A stretch of DNA of 64,000 nucleotides from Drechslerella dactyloides (GCA_020064725.1 JAGTWJ010000001.1:2046001-2110000), one strand, 5' to 3'; counted from the stretch's first letter, positions 13,907 to 26,203 are shown. Notes: generated by a model from the sequence alone, not told the origin. Translations and numbers: made by a program.

Positions 13907-15468
13907 TCAAGCATGCGTGCCGCTGCTCAAGCTCAGGCTCCCTTTCTCAGTTGAATCGATGCTCTTGGCACAGGACGCCGCCGGCACCCGCTCCCTCCTC
14001 CTCGTCAGCAAGTAGAACAGGAATCCGGCAACAGCAACGGTGCCGAGTGTGACCATCGCGCCGATGACTCCCGCCACGGCATTCGACATGCCACTGCCAC
14101 CCATGTTCATCTGGGTGTTCATGTTGCTACCGCCGGCGGTGGTCTGCGCACCGATCGAGCCGGACGATAGACTTGGGTCGTAGGCTGCGCAGAAGGCCTG
14201 CTTGCTCTTGCAAACGCTGCACCATTTTTCCGCAGACGTGATGGCGACCTTCGACACGCGGGCGACGAAATCTGTCCAGGTGAGGGTTTGCTCTTGCTGT
14301 CCGAAGAGCGGGAACGGCGTCAACGGCGCGCTGACATCGGAGCCGTTGCGGAACAGGAAGCGGACTTTCAGATCGTCGACGCTGGAGGGGAATGCGTCGA
14401 CATTCTTGTCCGTTAGGACTTCGAAAGCCATTGTGGATGCGTAATCGGGCAGGCCGTAGAAGTTTGAATCCACGGCTGTCAGCTCCGTCAACCCGAAGAA
14501 GGCGAGGAAGGTGTCGTAGCTGCCGGCCAGCAGCGAGAACTTGAGCTTGCCCTTGCTCGTGACGGTTTGGTTGAGCTGGTTTAGGATCGCGCCGGCGAGG
14601 GTTTGTGCACCGATTGAGCGGGCGGGCTGGGAGGCGTTGAAGCTGCCGCCGAACTCTGCACTGTCGGCGAGTGTGCGGAGCTGGAAGAGCTGCTCAGCAG
14701 TGACTCTCTCGGCCTCGGAGGAGTTGTGGATTTGCGCAACGTTGATGAGGTCGAAGATGTCGTAGGCGCGGGCGTAGCCGAGCTCTGACTGCTCGTAGTC
14801 GAAGACATCGGAGATCTGCGGCCAGAATTGTTGGTAGAAGGATTTCGTGGCAGCGTCCCGGGTTATGAATTCCTCGCTGGTCTCAAAGCTGGCGGCAGCA
14901 GCAGTTGCGACAGGGCATCCATCGTCGCCCTTGATCCAGATGGTGTTCGGGGATTCAGTACCCGGCCCGTGGAGCTGGACGTATTGGTATCCGTTGAGCG
15001 GGTTGGTGTACTTGGTGCCATTGTTGAGAGTGTTTGTGGCAATCTGCGGGTCGAGCTGGTCGAGGGGTGGGTAGAGGCCCTGGAGGAAAGCGGTGGCGGT
15101 GTTTGCGAGCACCGTCTGGTCCGGGGCGCTGGCCCAGATCTGCGAGGTAACGTACTTGTCTTCTGAGATCCCCAGGATCTGTTTCGACGAGCCCGAGGCT
15201 AGATAGAGGTCCCTGTAGAAGCTCCCGGTCTGGAAGTTCTGTTGGAACCCGAGGTTTGTCAAACTGTAGCCGGAGTAGTGCTTAGAGGTACCTACAGTCC
15301 ACCAGAGTATAATTGTCAGTAGGCTCTCTGTATACGAGTTGAGATTTCCACGGACGCAAGCCACTTACGATCTCCGTGACGGGAAAAGACTGTCAACCCC
15401 AGAATCGTCTCTCCCCAAACGGGAAGGACGGAACCGCCCAAGAGAAGAAGAGAGGTCTTGCCGGCCAT
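13907..15468 (-). CDS. Membrane-anchored histidine acid phosphatase-like protein
   Basis: Two exons, 15468-15369 and 15291-13907, separated by a 77-nt intron (GTAAGT...TAG, phase 1), encode about 494 aa. Residues 1-19 form a signal peptide. The intron splits the phosphohistidine signature RHGDR (residues 30-34), which is followed by TSKHYSGY, as in clade 2 histidine phosphatases. A Cys-containing luminal region ends with one membrane helix at about 439-463 and a basic RRRER stop-transfer tail, so the protein should be type I, at the cell surface or in a secretory membrane. Two expected catalytic sites look changed. The segment where the family usually has Arg residues reads WASAPDQ (about 86-92), and the usual His-Asp pair reads Tyr-Asp (292-293, in AGSYDTFLAFF). 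It may be a pseudo-phosphatase or have altered chemistry. Assignment to the superfamily is firm; activity is not. Confidence 0.9.
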
Positions 15469-16932
15469 ATCGACTGCGATCGCGACGGATTTCGATATCG
15501 AATTGGGACTGTTGACGTCGAAACGACCACCTAGACGTCGAGATATAGTTGAGGGGTAATGACTGATACATTATATATTTGCAACATGCTGCAATGCAGG
15601 TCCCCGCCTACTCTCCATCTGGTAGCTGCGGATCCGCTGCCAGGTAGAAAATTCCTCAGATGCCATGGTGGGTTCGTGAAGGCAGGGATGGCAGAACCGA
15701 ACCTGACTGAAGGCCGCGGTCGACCGTCTCCGCGGCCGAGAGTGCCGTTGCCCACGCCAAGAGGTGCACAGTGGGACAGCGAAAGGCCTGTTTAGGAAGG
15801 AGGCATCGCTGAAAATTACCGGCTCCCGTGAGCTGGTGGCTCCTTGGGGGCCTTCGCAGGGTGACAGATCTTTGTGTCTTGGCGAGAGCATCCAGGCGGG
15901 TAATGCTGCGGCGAGCGGATTTGAAGTTTTGTCATCTGGAATGACAGGGTTGTTGCATGTTGCATGTTGGGAATCCTTAGCGGGTGGCCTGCTCTGAGAT
16001 AGCTACAGACCGCGGAACCAATCGTAGCGTATAGGCAGCACTCTGTGTAGCATGTAAATCAAGAACCATTGGCTAGGGTCGTTCTCCGAGGAGAGTGGGG
16101 GAGTGGTGGTGGTACAGGGTTCCTTTGGATATGATCCAGTGACACAAAAGGATCCATTAGATGGCATATGGACTTTGGACTATCATCAATCGGCTGGGCA
16201 CCTCTCTTACGAACATACCGATCTGATGAGCTAGCACTTCATCGCGGTAGGCAGGGAGAAGCGGGACTCCAAAAAAAAATAAATAAACGATATATAATAT
16301 AACAAAACCACAAGAAATCTACACTGACACGGTATGAATTATTTGATGCCCGGGTTCTCGAGTTCTCTCTAGAGACTTCACTGCGAGATTTCCCTAGCTG
16401 ATAGCATCTGCATAGACACTGCTGTTTACCTACCCTGGCACTTCGGACCCTGGCTCGATCCTTATCAGCTCTCCCGCGGCAGCGACTGACTCCTGATCTG
16501 TCGCGCTTCGTACCCGCGGCTGTCCATGCGATTCCCTCTTCTGTCATTTTTATACTGGAGTTCCGCAGCTATGTGCATCTAACTTCACGAGAAATTTCCA
16601 TAAGACGGGTATAAAGTGGTGAGGATGTAAATTTTGTCGTAGCTTAGGATCAATGCGCATGGTAAAAAACCCGGTGTGACATCCGAGAAATCAGAATCTG
16701 AGCTGGCGGTTGTAAGTCGGACTACTGCCGCTTTGTCAAAACTACGACTAAACCAAGCGACTATTATCATGTTAATAAGCGGAGATTCGACGAGACGTCG
16801 ATCTGAAACAACGAGAATCGTTCACTGCTGAAAGTTAGAGCACGACGATGCTGCATCTAGCTCAGATACGCCGTCAATATTTGAAAAATGATTTAACTGC
16901 CACCGCATGTTGTGGGGTCTTTACGTCCCGTA
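15469..16932. other. Intergenic, no gene seen
   Basis: This carries the promoter of the phosphatase-like gene on its left and the 3' flank of the next minus-strand gene on its right. Open frames here are short overlapping shadows without domain content. Confidence 0.55.
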
Positions 16933-17727
16933 TCATTCAGAGCGCCGATGGTCATCGGCGGATGATGCGACTTTATCAGATTGAGATTCGAATGGCTCGT
17001 TCGAGGGGACGTCGCGTTGACCATGAAAGTGGTGAAGCGGATAGAATTCTGGTAACGGGAACAGTCTCGGAATACCCAGAGAATTGGGAGCCTCAACATA
17101 AATCGGCGGACGGTTTGATAACTAGAATGCTAAGGGTAAGAGCGAGATGCTTGACATATTATGATCCATGATCATAGCTTTGGGTCTACGTACGGCTTTC
17201 CACAAAGGTTTATCGAAGTCAATATCCTCAAGTTCAACCGGCTGGCCCTCTTGGTACCAATCCCACGGTTGGATACCGTTCTCCAGATCCGAGATGACAG
17301 CTTCGAGATTGGTCCGATGGTAGTCGGGAACTTCACCGGATTCTAGCATCTCTCGTAGTTTTGGGAGGTGCTCACGGGGATCGAGGACGTCGGCTCCCCA
17401 AGCCGGCATTATCGGATTCCCGTCTGGGGTATGGCTTGGGGGTATTGGACGCCGGACCATTGGGTGCCGGGATATCGGACGGCGGCGTCGACGCTTGGTT
17501 CTCTTCTCTCTTTCGCGTCGATTTAGCTCTGTGATGAGTGGGAAACCATGCGGGCCGGCGTGTTCGCGAAGTGCTGCAGAAAGGAACACGTTGATGGTGG
17601 GTCTGTGTCTAGGATTCAATCGACTAGCCGAAGGCGGAGTCTCATTGGAAATAGTCGGAGGATTCGGCGAAGCTCCTAGCTGTTGAAGAGGCGCACAAGG
17701 ATCTGGTTTCGACTTGCTGTCTGGCAT
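16933..17727 (-). CDS. Uncharacterised protein, short member of a two-gene family
   Basis: Two exons, 17727-17194 and 17121-16933, with a 72-nt phase-0 intron (GTACGT...TAG), encode about 240 aa. The start is the Met of MPDSKSKPDP. An upstream in-frame Met at 17835 would add 36 residues and cannot be excluded. A poly-Arg/Lys patch at about 76-85 could be a nuclear signal. Residues about 95-178 closely match residues about 95-173 of the protein at 34917-36115: both have a PDG-containing lead, then DPR...LP.LR..LESGE.PD, a DLEN block, a YQEG block and an ID..KP.W end. Both genes place a phase-0 intron right after this module, which supports common descent. The second exon (62 aa) is Pro/His/Ser-rich and unrelated to the partner's C-terminus, so the DTGS domain is absent here. 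No known domain is recognised and the function is unknown. Confidence 0.7.
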
Positions 17728-18120
17728 CTTGTCGCTGTCGACTCGACGAGATATATGCCTGGCTGAACGTGGCTGACCAAGCGACTGTTGGATTATACGA
17801 TGGAAGAGACCCGTTTTCAGCCACGAAGCTAGCATAGCTAAACAACTTATAGGAAAAAGAGAAAGAAAAGAACCGATGAGACGGGAGAGAGGATATTAAT
17901 GGAGAGCCCTAAGTAAAGTTAAACGGAAAGTGCCGACGTCTCGGTGAGAACGAACGGAATCTGGTGCGTTGACCTGTTGGGTAAGTTACAACAGCCACCG
18001 CCACACACGCGCCGCACTTGACCGCCACAGCCAATCACCGTCCGCCAAATCCAACGCCAGTCAACCTCCGACGTCAACATCCTCCCTCAGCACCCTGTCC
18101 CTCCTCCACCCGCACCCACA
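17728..18120. other. Divergent promoter region
   Basis: About 390 bp separate the divergently transcribed 17727 (minus) and 18121 (plus) starts. The right half is C-rich with CCACAC/CAACC runs, typical of a fungal 5' leader. No discrete element was identified. Confidence 0.5.
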
Positions 18121-18536
18121 ATGTCGACTCCCGAGTCCGCCGCCTTTCTCGCCAAGAAGCCGACAGTCAAGCCCACGTTCGAAGGCGTCGACTACGATGA
18201 CAACAAGGCCTTCAAGGACGCCCAGGACGCGATCATCCGCGAGCAATGGGTCAAGCTCATGATGGCGCGGATCGTGCAGGAGGAGCTGAAGAAGTGCTAC
18301 CGCAAGAACGGGAATAACCACCTCGAGAAGTGTGGTGCGCTAAGAGGTATGTTGCAAATACGCAACTTTGCTCTCTGGTCGTCAATTGTCGTTCTACGGT
18401 ACGGGTTCGCGAGTGTGGATGGTGGCTAATATGGATCCGATGTGCAGAGCGATACTTCGAGTTACTACCACATGCGAAGATTCGGGGATTCAAATTTGAG
18501 CAGTCGACACTCCCGCCAAAGTCGCAGTCGGGGTAG
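18121..18536 (+). CDS. Complex I 12-kDa accessory subunit (NDUFB10/PDSW family)
   Basis: Exons 18121-18346 and 18448-18536, joined across a 101-nt phase-1 intron (GTATGT...CAG), give 104 aa. The sequence begins MSTPESAAFLAKKPTVKPTF, followed by GVDYDDNKAFKDAQDAIIRE and a basic/Cys segment (ELKKCYRKNGNNHLEKCG), and ends ERYFELLPHAKIRGFKFEQ plus a short Ser/Pro tail. Length and motif order match my memory of the fungal NADH:ubiquinone oxidoreductase 12-kDa subunit, a peripheral accessory subunit on the intermembrane-space side of the mitochondrial inner membrane. The two Cys residues flanking KNGNNHLEK fit the disulfide-forming pattern of this family. The gene is divergent from the uncharacterised gene to its left and convergent with the threonine aldolase gene to its right. 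Confidence 0.92.
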
Positions 18537-18899
18537 ACGTAGCGACTTTCGAGCATTCGGTTTGCGACATAGCGTGCGTGCATGCAATTGCATCCTACAT
18601 GGCATGAAGCGGGCATGTCGGTTTCTAATTGAGGATCCAGGTTGCTTGGGCCACGTATTGAATCGGATCGCAGTATCTTACTGCTGCGATTGTTTGGCAT
18701 TTACGTTACAGCGGATTGGAAAGGTGTATATGAAGGAAGCTTGTTCTCGCCGTGCATCGGCGGGGTACATGTATATTACATTGTTTGCGACTTAGACAGC
18801 GAAAGTCCATTCGATCAAACAGCCGGTAAATCGAGCCGACGGAACCGCGGCGGCATGACACAAGCCATCACTAATTGCTATCTACCTATATACGACTGT
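18537..18899. other. Convergent 3' intergenic region
   Basis: About 360 bp lie between the stop of the complex I subunit gene and the stop of the threonine aldolase gene. It presumably contains both polyadenylation regions. No gene is seen. Confidence 0.55.
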
Positions 18900-20241
18900 T
18901 TATTCATCATCTGGTTGGGTGTATCTGGCTCTTGCCTTCTTGCCCTCTGGTAGCATGCCGCCGCGAGCTCTTGCCTTCTCAGCTAGCTTCCTGAGAACGT
19001 CTTCCAGCTTGCCAATTGCCTCGTCGCATATTTCTAACTCGTAGATACGCGGTCAGCTGTCCGTCTCTCATGCACGTACGCAATGCACTCGCCCAACATG
19101 AAAGGGCATACAAGGGCATAGTTATACGAGTGACTTACGGTGATGCACGACAATCCGCTCCCAGTCCCACTTCAACCCGGCTCTCTGCGCCTCCATGGGA
19201 ATATCATCCGCGTCGACGCCCAAGGACTCTAAATCCAGCCACACCATATTTGTATCACACGGCACCTTCAACTTGCCCCCTAAACTATCCCATACCGCCG
19301 CCACCCTCCTCGCAAGCTCGTGCGTCCTCGCCAACCTACCGCCTAAAAACACCTCTTCGATCGCCGTACGCGCTGGCGCTGTCGCGATACCACACTGCCT
19401 TGTACCCCCACCGACCATCTTGCGGAAGTGTCTCACCCGCTGCACGAATGCCTCCTCGCCGACAACCACGCTGCCCATTGGTGCGCCGAGACCCTTGGAA
19501 AAGCACAAGCTGACGCTGTCGAACTCTGCTATGATCTCCTTGAGGTCGCCGCCGCCCGCTGCGACAACGTTCCACAGCCGCGCGCCGTCCAAGTGCATCT
19601 TTATCCCCTTGCGGCGCGCGTATGCTGTTATCCGCCTTATCTCCTCCAGCGGCATGATCACGCCGTTTAGTGAGTTCTCCAAACAAATCAGCCGTGTGGG
19701 CGCGTAGTGAATATCGTCACTGTCAACGACGGCCGCGCGCACCTCGTCCAACGTAAGGTACATGCCGTTCGCTGGAGTCACAGGTGTTATCTGCGCCTGC
19801 GAGAGGACGGCCGCGCCGCCGGCCTCGTAGTTGTAGATGTGGCAGCGCTGGTCGAGGAGGATGGAGTGTGGTGGCTGTGCGAGGTGCGAGCGGATGGAGA
19901 GCTGGTTGCCCATTGTGCCGGAGAGAACGAAGACGGCGGCGGGCTTGCCGGTTAGGGTTGTGATGAAAGATTCGAGGGCGTTTGTGGTGGAGTCTTCGTG
20001 GAAGACATCGTCGCCGTGCGTGGCGATTGACAGGATGGATTGTAGCATGGACGGTGTAGGCGTGGTCACCGTGTCGCCTGCAATATATACCCAGATACAC
20101 GGCATTAGCGTTCAACTTGCTTATATATGTTAAGAGTGGGATTCGTTGAGTGCACGGGTGCATACTCCGAAAGTCAAAGGCAGCCGGTGTCTGCTCCGAC
20201 ACGTCATTCTTCAGCGCGATGCCGCTCTGGTTGGAAGCCAT
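18900..20241 (-). CDS. GLY1: L-threonine aldolase (low-specificity, PLP enzyme)
   Basis: Three exons, 20241-20166, 20077-19139 and 19033-18900, give 382 aa. Introns of 88 and 105 nt are both phase 1. The first join creates the family hallmark DFRSDTVTTPTPSM near residue 23. Further family features are GDDVFHEDST, HLDGARLWN with D189, the pyridoxal-phosphate lysine K220 in CFSKGLGAPMGS, and FRKMVGGGTRQCG. The second join creates VVHHQICDEAI, as expected near the C-terminus. The enzyme cleaves L-threonine or L-allo-threonine to glycine and acetaldehyde in the cytosol and is a glycine source in fungi. Length matches the family. The C-terminal tail is Lys/Arg-rich, without an evident organelle signal. 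Confidence 0.95.
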
Positions 20242-21103
20242 CCTGACGAGCTTGGTGTCGTGAAAATGCCGTAGATAACGTGTTGTCAGCGTTGTATTCC
20301 GACACCGCGGGAAAACGTTGCGCGAGAGAGCCTATTATATACACCCGTGAGAAACCTTCTTCCATTTTATGACAATCGGAGCGTTCATTGTACGTACCTT
20401 TATCGTATGCATGGTGACTCACGGTTGCGGCTGCCCGATCTGCAGTTCGACGCCGACCGGCCCGTAGTTGCAGATAGCTATCGATATAGCTCGCTCGGAT
20501 AAGGTCCTAACTCTAACCCGGGTTGTAGATTATGCAGCTAAGGTACGGCCGGTTACGCAGATATGCATCCACGGTTGGATCCAATTTGCATTATGTAATA
20601 GGGTGGTAGCACCGTCTCGGTTGGTAGCGGCTGTCGACCGGCCGAATCGATCGTGCCGTTCAGATATACTGTGATTCTTGGGCTATCGCGTGTATAACGT
20701 AGCTGTTGGGATCCGTATGAACTCCATTGAATATAAATTGGTGCGGGAGCTTGGGCCGCTCACTAGTTTGGATGAGTCAATTGATACGCCCCTCATGATA
20801 CACAGAGCTTAGGATAATAGGTGAGAAGGGCGCCAATGTATGTAGATGTTGTTCGACCAAGAGAACTCAATAGTCAGGAGAACATTGCAGTTCCGAAATC
20901 AATGCAAGGCGTCCAATTTTGCTTTTCCATTAAAGAAAGAGATACACCATCAAGTGCATTCAATGGCTAATGAACCAGTACTTCCATCAATCTCATGCTA
21001 AAAGGTAATATACAGCCCCATCATAGCATTAACAAATATTCAAACCTACAACTCCACCGAACCCCCCACGCTCCATCGCCCTGTATACGTTACACACATA
21101 TTG
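20242..21103. other. Intergenic, no gene seen
   Basis: About 860 bp between two minus-strand genes: the promoter of the threonine aldolase and the 3' flank of the F-box gene. Open frames are short and unsupported. Confidence 0.55.
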
Positions 21104-22667
21104 CTACCAGTACATAAAATCTCCAAACGCCCGCCCGTGATACTCCGCCTCCATGTCTAACTCCCGCGAATATACACCCCGCCGAAACATCTGCGCGATC
21201 GGATTATCTTCGACCACATCTTCGTTCAGCCCGTGCCACGATCCATATCCGTACGGCCGCAGGCTGCGACTAATGCTTAGGTATCGCTTGTGTTTGCCGC
21301 CGAGGTACATGCCGTAGCTCATCTGAAAGGACGGACCGTATCCGGTGCCTGCGTTGAACGTATGTTAGCATTGCGGTTGCGTGGATGATGCTATGGTTGA
21401 TAAGATGTTTGCGAAGGGAGTGAGAAAAAAGTAACTTACAGATATCCATTGAAAAGAGCTCGATAAGCGGCATCTGATTGGCTACTGCTCGCGCAGCGAT
21501 ATAGAAGAAATAGCGGATCTCGTCATCTCCGCGACTGCTGAACGAGTCGTCCGGCTCAATTTTCCCCAGTGCGTTCCGCTGGTATATGAAGGTGTCTTTA
21601 TCTACAAAGCGGAACTGAAACCGGCGGAGGCTCGGCCAATCTGCGGGCTCGCCGGGAAGCAGCTCGGAAACCTTTGGGTCGAAAAGACAAGGCGATACCT
21701 GCCCGTAATCTAGCACGATTGTGTGTAGCTGCTTCGACAGGTAGCGGAGGGTGTTCGCTAGCTGATTCTTGTCCTCGATGTCGTGTTCGTCATTATCAAG
21801 GGTGCCGATGCCGACGGCGTACTGGTTTTGCCAGTTAAGGGGGCTGTAGCTGAGATGCAGCGTCGTCAGGGCGCTCAGAGACACAGGGAGCAGGTCTACT
21901 ATCGAAGTGGTGTATTGGCACATAGCTGGTATTCGATGTGTTAACGGCCGGAATAGCTATCGGTCACTCGACTGTGTTTACGCACCCTGGTGGATTTTCC
22001 GCTGGAACTGTTTTGAGCTACTGGGCCCTTCGATCTTCAGTTCGAGCTCGGTCGTCCCCTTCAGTTTCGACAGCAGCAAATGCAGAAACTCTGGCGCCAT
22101 CTGCCGAACGGCATCCTGTTTCCTGCCAACGGACATGTCCAGCTCCAACCTCCCCGTGTGTATCCGCGCCGTCGCCTCGCGCACCGCATCCGAGAAATCG
22201 AAGAATGTGAACCACGACGGATTTAGCTTCCAGCTCCGGCTCACGGTTTCCTGGTCATCACCGCAAGTATACTCGCTGATCCGCAGTGCATCGAGCCTTG
22301 CACCGCGTTCGCATATCTGCGACAGCAGTATCCACAGCTCCGGCAGTTCCTTGTACTCAAGGGCGAGAAACTCGAAGCTACGGAGGTAATCCGGGAAGAT
22401 CTGATTGTCGGCTAGGCGCGCGAGCTGCCGCACCTGCGTGATGCGGCGAACGTATTGCCGGCACCGGAATTTGCGGTCCATGATGATATCGCGCCAGAGT
22501 TGGCTGATGTAGGCGAGTTGCTTCATCTCGTGCGGGAACGGGTCCGGCCCGGCTTTGCGCACGAGACCTTTTTCCTCATAGAAACTCTCAATGTAGAAAA
22601 ATATCCGGCGGTGGATTTCGGTTGGCAGCGAGTTGAAAGTCGCCCTGGCCTGGACGCTGGACGTCAT
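21104..22667 (-). CDS. F-box protein (first copy in window)
   Basis: Three exons, 22667-21986, 21925-21440 and 21348-21104, give about 470 aa. The introns are 60 and 91 nt and both phase 1. The N-terminus has an F-box-like helix set: FNSLPTEIHRRIFFYIESF, then a linker and QLAYISQLWRDIIMD. Such domains bind Skp1 and recruit substrates to SCF ubiquitin ligases. The rest has alternating hydrophobic segments of the kind seen in fungal F-box/LRR-like receptors (for example LELDMSVG, LTTLHLSYS, LHTIVLDYG) without a clean repeat consensus. The C-terminus is aromatic and Gly-rich. The substrate is unknown. It is divergent from the Ofd1-like gene across 589 bp. I do not see obvious homology to the other F-box gene at 52.3 kb outside the F-box. 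Confidence 0.8.
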
Positions 22668-23256
22668 CCTGACGGTGCTATCTTGTTCTATGGAGGCGAC
22701 AGCAGCCTACTCGATATGCAAAAGTTCTAAAAGTCAACATAAGACCAAAGGCGGGGTCCGCGAGCGAAGGAATATATATACCTACCTACGATCAGTTATC
22801 CCGCTGGGGCATCCACGGGCCTTGCGACAACGGGGCATTTCGCAATGGCCTCGACTTCTCGATGTTGCGAGGGCTCCACTTGCAGGCTAAGCTCATGCAC
22901 ATGCAACCAGCGTACACGTCTGGTCCCGAGGAACCGCGGAATGCCTCCGATGGCTTCGATAGCGGGCTCGGATCGATAAAGCTTAAGCGCATCTTGGAAT
23001 AGCCTGCCGAACGCGCAATGTTGTACAGTACATCTGCCGGGATGCCTCGATGGTTGTGCCACAGGTGGCGTCGATGGAGCTGGAGAGGCGGTGGTTGGTC
23101 GCTCGGCTCAGGTGAGAGTGGCGACATGGCGGCCTTATCGATAAGCGAAGCATTTTCTCGCCGGAACAAAATTCCATTCGACGACTGCGTTCAGGCTGCG
23201 CTTCTGCTCTGTCCTCGAGCCTTCCTCAAGACTTCACCACCATCCCGTCCGACAAA
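22668..23256. promoter_or_regulatory. Shared divergent promoter, F-box gene / Ofd1-like gene
   Basis: 589 bp separate the two divergent start codons. No gene is supportable inside it; the frames present are in GC-rich shadow sequence. It must contain both promoters. I could not identify a specific operator. Confidence 0.55.
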
Positions 23257-25408
23257 ATGCCTGCGACGCGCGCCCGCTCGGCTGCCAAACGGGTGGCCGA
23301 CGAAGCCCCGGAGTCCAATGGCCGCTCCTCCGCAAAACGGGCCAAAGCTACGGCAAACGGCAACGGCGCGACCCAGGCGAAAAAAGCCAACGGCGCTGGA
23401 AGCGCTAAGGGCAAGAAAGCCGCGATAATCCAAGGGCAGGATGGCGCCATGATAAAAAAGTCCTTCCGCAAGGACCTATTCTCGGATGCCAATGTCACCG
23501 CCCTCCGCGACTTCCACGAGACATCCGGACCGTAAGTCGCCAATTCGAGCTTTTACTTCAATTGCGCCTACACCGCTAACGCATCGTAGATACCAGCACT
23601 GCGTGATCAACAATGTCGTATCCGCCGCCCTGCTGCGCGCCGTCCGCGCTGAAATCATGGAGAACATCCACTTCACGCCCAAGCACACGGATATCTACAC
23701 AATTTACCAGTCCGGCGACCTCGTCAACATCTCCGGGCTGACCGAAGCTGAGCGCAAGCTGCTTCCTTCGCTCTCGCAGCTCCGCGACGCCCTCTACTCT
23801 CCCGTCTTCCGCGCCTACATCGAGGAGATCACCGACTGCGGCAAGCTCAGCGGGTCAAAGGTTGATATGGCGATAAACGTGTACACGAAGGGCTGTCATC
23901 TCCTCTGCCACGACGATGTGATTGGCACCCGTCGCGTGAGCTATATCCTTTATCTGACAGACCCTGACGACCCGTGGCAGCCGTCGTGGGGCGGTGGGCT
24001 GCGGTTGTACCCGACGAATTCGGTCAAAGACGAGGAGGGGAAAGAGAGCTTGATCCCGACGCCGGATTGGAGTCTTGTGATTCCGCCAGCAGCGAACCAG
24101 CTCGCGTGCTTTGTCGTGCAGCCGGGAAAAAGCTTTCATGACGTTGAGGAGGTATTTGTGGACGGTAAGGCGCGGATGGCGATCAGCGGGTGGTTCCACA
24201 TTCCGGAGAAGCACGAGGACGGCTTTATTGAGGGACGAGAGAAAGAGCTGGCGGAAAAGAGCAGCATGAAGATTCTCGAGAAGAACTTGGAGACGCACGA
24301 CTCACCGAAGGCTGCGAGATCGGCATATCGAGACAGCCTCAGCAAGGATCATGCGCTGTCTCCAGAGGATGTTGAGTTCTTGAAAAAGTACATCAATCCA
24401 ACATACCTGGAGGAAAAGTCCCTGAAGAGCGTCACGGAGCGGTTTGCGGAGACCAAAAACGTGCAGCTGTTCAAGATTCTCGACGCGGCTTTCTCCGACA
24501 AGCTGAAAGCGCATATTGAGAAACTCGACGGAGCGGAACTGGCGTACGATGGTGCCGCCGTGCCGATGGAAACTCCAGATTGGAAGGTCTCCGGGCCGCC
24601 GTACAAGCAGCGGTTCCTGTATTCACAGCCGGACGAGACAAAGTTCGGCCAAGTTGCAGATGACATGTCGCCGCTCGACGAACTGTCGCACGTGCTGCTC
24701 CCATCGAATGCGTTCCGAAAGCTGCTTGCGGTGATCACAGGCAAAGTGGCCGCCAACCGAGATATAATCGCCAGGAGGTTCCGGCCAGGTCTAGACTACA
24801 CGCTCGGCCTCGGGCAGGATGACGAGACACCGAGACTGGAAGTCGTGCTAAGTTTGACGCCGACAACCGGCGGCTGGGACGTGCCGCTTGAATCCGAAGA
24901 CGCCGTGGAAGAAGACGGTGGAGAAGAAGAGGACGACGAGGACGACAGCGAAGAAGCAGAGGGTGAGGAAGGTGACGACGACGACGAAGAAGAGATCATC
25001 ATCGTCGCAGATGAGGAAGATGACGAGGAAGGCGATGATGCCAACGATGACGCTGACGAAGAAATGCCCGACGGCGACGACGAAGACGACGACGCCATCC
25101 TCGACAACTGGGGCGGCTACGAAGTCTACATGTCCACAGCCGACAAGCCCAAGCACCCACGCATCGACGATCCCAAGGCCAAGAAGACAGCCTCGACAGC
25201 GCACGAGCTCGACGACTCGTACGACCCGGCGATCGTGAGCACCGCGGCGAGCAGCGGCGACGATGGCCTGATGCTGCATTTACCCGCGACGTGGAACTCG
25301 ATGAATGTGATATATCGAGACACCGGTGTCATGCGGTTCACAAAGTACATTAGCCGGGCGGCGGCGGGGAGCCGATGGGACGTTGGCGGCGTCTATCAGG
25401 TGGAGTAG
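23257..25408 (+). CDS. ofd1: Ofd1/Tpa1-family 2-oxoglutarate-Fe(II) prolyl hydroxylase
   Basis: Exons 23257-23531 and 23590-25408, with a 58-nt phase-2 intron, give 697 aa. The N-terminus is Lys/Ala-rich and probably nuclear-targeting (KRVADE, AKRAKAT). The catalytic double-stranded beta-helix domain follows: DMAINVYTKGCHLLCHDDVI carries the HxD iron ligands (H199, D201), SFHDVEEVF the distal His (H275) and RMAISGWFH the 2-oxoglutarate-binding Arg (R287). A second, degenerate oxygenase-like C-terminal half follows, interrupted by a very acidic insertion (about residues 527-597), and ends with RFTKYISRAAAGSRWD. Family members hydroxylate the ribosomal protein uS12 (Rps23). In fission yeast Ofd1 also controls oxygen-dependent turnover of the sterol regulator Sre1. 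Length exceeds yeast homologues mainly through the N-terminal extension and the acidic linker. Confidence 0.95.
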
Positions 25409-26203
25409 CCTGGCCTCCTGCGAAGGACCTATCTTACCGACGGCCTGGGCAACTGTGGGCCGATGTATTTGTACGATAATGACACTATAGTAAATAGCAA
25501 TAAAAGCGCTTGAATTCCAGTGATGCACCACAGATACCACAATGTCAATATATCCTCATATGCTCATCCTCAGCTCTTTTGTAGACCGTCTGAGAAGATG
25601 GCCAATCGGGTGCGTGATGGCCAAAACGGGCGTGTGGGTTATTGCCAAAAGTGGACATCCAACAACCTCAACACGTCAATGTGCTCACTCCTCACCAGTC
25701 TCACAATACATTCATCCACCACCCAGACTACATTTGGGATGCCATCCTCAAGCCGTCGACGTCGACAAGATCTATCTCTCATGTTGTATCCCTGCAGCTA
25801 AAACCATTGACCTATCGACCCATCGACTCGGCACAATGACCCACAACACTGTTTCATTTTATTCAGTGCAATCAGTGATTCTTTTGATAGTGGGAGAGAG
25901 CTACATCGATTACCATAGTATTAGCTGACTGCATCACAGCATCTTTTGTCTTACATAGTAGATAGAATCGCTGTTTAGTTCAGCCAACATGAACAACCTT
26001 GTTGTTTCCTTACTTTTGGTACTTCAACAATCGGTAGTATACACAATATGCATGCAGACACACATGCACCAAAAAGGCCGAATGCATCCAGTCAGCCCAG
26101 TCCTTCGAACATATGAGCCCTTATACCGCCTCCCCACTCCAACATTAATGCTATCCTACACGTACACGCACTGTACACGTGCATACGCTATACATAACAC
26201 CAA
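25409..26203. other. Convergent intergenic region, no gene seen
   Basis: About 800 bp between the stop codons of the Ofd1-like and DPP4 genes. AT content rises toward the right. There is no supportable coding frame. Confidence 0.55.

Noticed and set aside
24796..25279. Two minus-strand frames (103 and 143 codons) over 24.8-25.3 kb
   Set aside because: They are antisense to the acidic Asp/Glu stretch of the Ofd1-like gene; Ser-rich and Val/Phe-rich translations are artefacts of GAN codons.
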